Shown piece by piece: positions 43,686 to 44,725 of a DNA stretch of 44,725 nucleotides. Within the stretch, counting starts at the first letter, position 1; every line of letters begins with the position of its first letter. Below the pieces are notes generated by a model. It saw only the letters and a program-made list of their open reading frames with translations. It was not told the DNA's origin and made no database searches. Source of the DNA: Candidatus Rifleibacteriota bacterium (GTDB lineage: Bacteria > Muiribacteriota > Ozemobacteria > Ozemobacterales > Ozemobacteraceae); contig JAHISQ010000178.1 in NCBI GenBank assembly GCA_018818125.1, positions 1 to 44,725 on the forward strand, read 5' to 3'. The position numbers and the translations under genes are program-made.

Positions 43686-44516
43686 TCAACCACCACCGCC
43701 GCGTTGCATCGAATATGGCGATACCGGTTCGGCCGTCGGCATATCCTTCGGATACCAGTCTTTAGTCTGGCTGATGCCAGACATGAATTCATCGTAACTC
43801 ACCTTGGTGCCAAGTGTCAGATTGGCTTTTGTGAGCAATTCACGCAGCTTACCCGGATCAATGCGACTGACCTGTTCGAACATTTCGTATGCTCGCGAAA
43901 CATCGTCGGCCATATTACCGTAGACCTTATAAAGCTTCTGAGCGGTCAAAGCATAATTTTTAAAAGCCTCTTTGAATTTTTCCTTATTGTTGGTCAGCTG
44001 GTATACTTCCATTAGACCGCCCCAGGCATGCAATTCTTTAAATTCATTATTGCCTGAACTGCCGATAGCCGCTGTATAAGCCTTTTCAGCTGCAACCACA
44101 TCACCCTCGTCGAAGAGTGCATTCGCCTCGGCGAGCATCGGATCATCTTCGACCTCGATCATCTGACGGGTTTCTTTGGGAAGGTCGGGAGGCAAACTGT
44201 ATTTTCGCGGCACAGCCTGAACTCTTGACCAGGCTCGGTCGAGTTCTGCTTCAATAGTGATTTCTTTAGGGTTTACTGCTGGGGCTATTGATTTTGCTCT
44301 TTCAGCAGCAACTTTTACAGTAGAAGTAAGAGTGAACGCCGATTGTTTGCCGGGTTCAGCAAAGCTAATGCGGGTAGTAACCGACTGCTTGTCCTTAATT
44401 CCTGAGAAAAAGAAAAGATACAAAATTGGAATTAGAAGCAAAATCAAACCCGTCAGCAAAAATCTTATATCGCTGAAATCAAACTTTTCCAGAGAAGTTT
44501 TTAGATCGTCGGACAT
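43686..44516 (-). CDS. Membrane-anchored TPR-like protein heading the pilin operon
   Basis: This 276-residue protein has an N-terminal cytoplasmic tail of about 18 residues, one transmembrane helix (LLTGLILLLIPILYLFFF), a linker, and a periplasmic helical region from about residue 130. ANALFDEGDVVAAEKAYTAAIG and LHAWGGLMEVYQLTNNKEKF are consistent with two or three tetratricopeptide-type repeats. The C-terminus ends in Gly-rich QRGGGG. No enzyme motif is seen. Its position first in the operon suggests a scaffold for assembling the pilin-like proteins. A candidate -10 lies about 30 bases upstream. Confidence 0.72.
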   Translation of the reverse strand: MSDDLKTSLEKFDFSDIRFLLTGLILLLIPILYLFFFSGIKDKQSVTTRISFAEPGKQSAFTLTSTVKVAAERAKSIAPAVNPKEITIEAELDRAWSRVQAVPRKYSLPPDLPKETRQMIEVEDDPMLAEANALFDEGDVVAAEKAYTAAIGSSGNNEFKELHAWGGLMEVYQLTNNKEKFKEAFKNYALTAQKLYKVYGNMADDVSRAYEMFEQVSRIDPGKLRELLTKANLTLGTKVSYDEFMSGISQTKDWYPKDMPTAEPVSPYSMQRGGGG

Positions 44517-44542
44517 AGTAACCCCGTTCTTATTATTTATAC

Positions 44543-44548
44543 ATTGTA
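44543..44548 (-). promoter_or_regulatory. Candidate -10 box for the pilin operon
   Basis: On the minus strand TACAAT lies 26 bases upstream of the TPR-like gene's ATG, followed by TATAAATAATAAG. No good -35 box is found at 16-18 bases, so this may need an activator or an alternative sigma factor. Confidence 0.35.
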
Positions 44549-44587
44549 CACTATTTCTCTCAGATCAGGAACTGCTTCGCAATACCG

Positions 44588-44608
44588 AAAAATAGCGTTG
44601 CTATTTTT
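44588..44608. terminator. Short AT-rich hairpin, possible bidirectional terminator
   Basis: AAAAATAGC (44588-44596) and GCTATTTTT (44600-44608) form a 9 bp stem with a three-base loop, and each strand ends in a T-run. It lies upstream of the pilin operon and could end transcription coming from the right. Confidence 0.5.
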
Positions 44609-44725
44609 TGTGGTGCGGGTTTGGTCGTTTTCGGCCTGTTAAACGTCCCGAAAAATCTAAAAAATTGATTTTCATGAACCAGATCGAAAGAAATTTTTGT
44701 TAAAATTCTTATTTTGCGTCTGAAA

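Noticed and set aside
1..44725. CRISPR arrays, tRNA or rRNA genes, transposases, phage genes
   Set aside because: None was seen on reading both strands; no regularly spaced repeats and no integrase or transposase motifs.

Overview
The window looks like chromosomal DNA of a Gram-negative-type, probably anaerobic or fermentative bacterium. The signs are a large LPS/O-antigen or capsule sugar locus with heptose genes, an [FeFe]-hydrogenase maturation gene (hydF) beside aspartase, a membrane pair of the DUF2339/DUF3999 type, and an operon of prepilin-like proteins. No rRNA, tRNA, CRISPR array, phage gene or transposase was seen, so the taxon cannot be fixed. The mix of many prepilin-like proteins, zinc-ribbon membrane proteins and hydrogenase maturation would fit an uncultured lineage such as candidate phylum Riflebacteria, but that is a low-confidence guess. 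TTG starts behind good Shine-Dalgarno sequences occur at 812 and 25602.

Region 1 (1-22312) is the surface-polysaccharide locus. Two rightward genes at the left edge (a heptose-type PfkB kinase and an HddC-like nucleotidyltransferase) fit with the gmhA-like isomerase at 11.0-11.6 kb as an NDP-heptose branch. Nearly everything from 20.9 kb down to 1.5 kb is leftward. In transcription order it holds a radical SAM protein with its extra Cys domain at the N-terminus and a methyltransferase. A CDP-sugar branch follows: rfbF, rfbG, a 3,5-epimerase, a C-methyltransferase and a reductase, which together predict a CDP-6-deoxy-3-C-methyl hexose. After that come a methyltransferase remnant, a CmcI-type methyltransferase, a glycosyltransferase, gmhA, two SDR enzymes and a methyltransferase. 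The last block is a TPP-dependent E1 alpha/beta pair without E2 or E3, a B12-binding radical SAM enzyme, an RmlD-like reductase, an MDR dehydrogenase and a GT2 glycosyltransferase. This last block is the best candidate for unusual chemistry, possibly two-carbon branching of a keto-sugar. A GT4 glycosyltransferase closes the locus on the plus strand.

Region 2 (22386-29868) holds asparagine synthetase, hydF, aspA, a tiny decayed second asparagine synthetase (only its two ends survive), a SagB-type nitroreductase, and two rightward zinc-ribbon membrane proteins. One of these carries a formylglycine-generating-enzyme-like domain that lacks the usual cysteine.

Region 3 (30097-37005) is a two-gene leftward operon: a 1364-residue polytopic DUF2339 protein and a 930-residue secreted, membrane-anchored partner with a clear internal duplication.

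Region 4 (37094-44725) holds a single-RRM RNA-binding protein and a small secreted Ala/Val/Pro-rich protein, each with a strong intrinsic terminator. It ends with a four-gene leftward operon for a TPR-like membrane protein and three prepilin-like proteins (PilX-, PilV- and PilW-like), which would build or tip a type IV pilus or type II secretion-like fibre.
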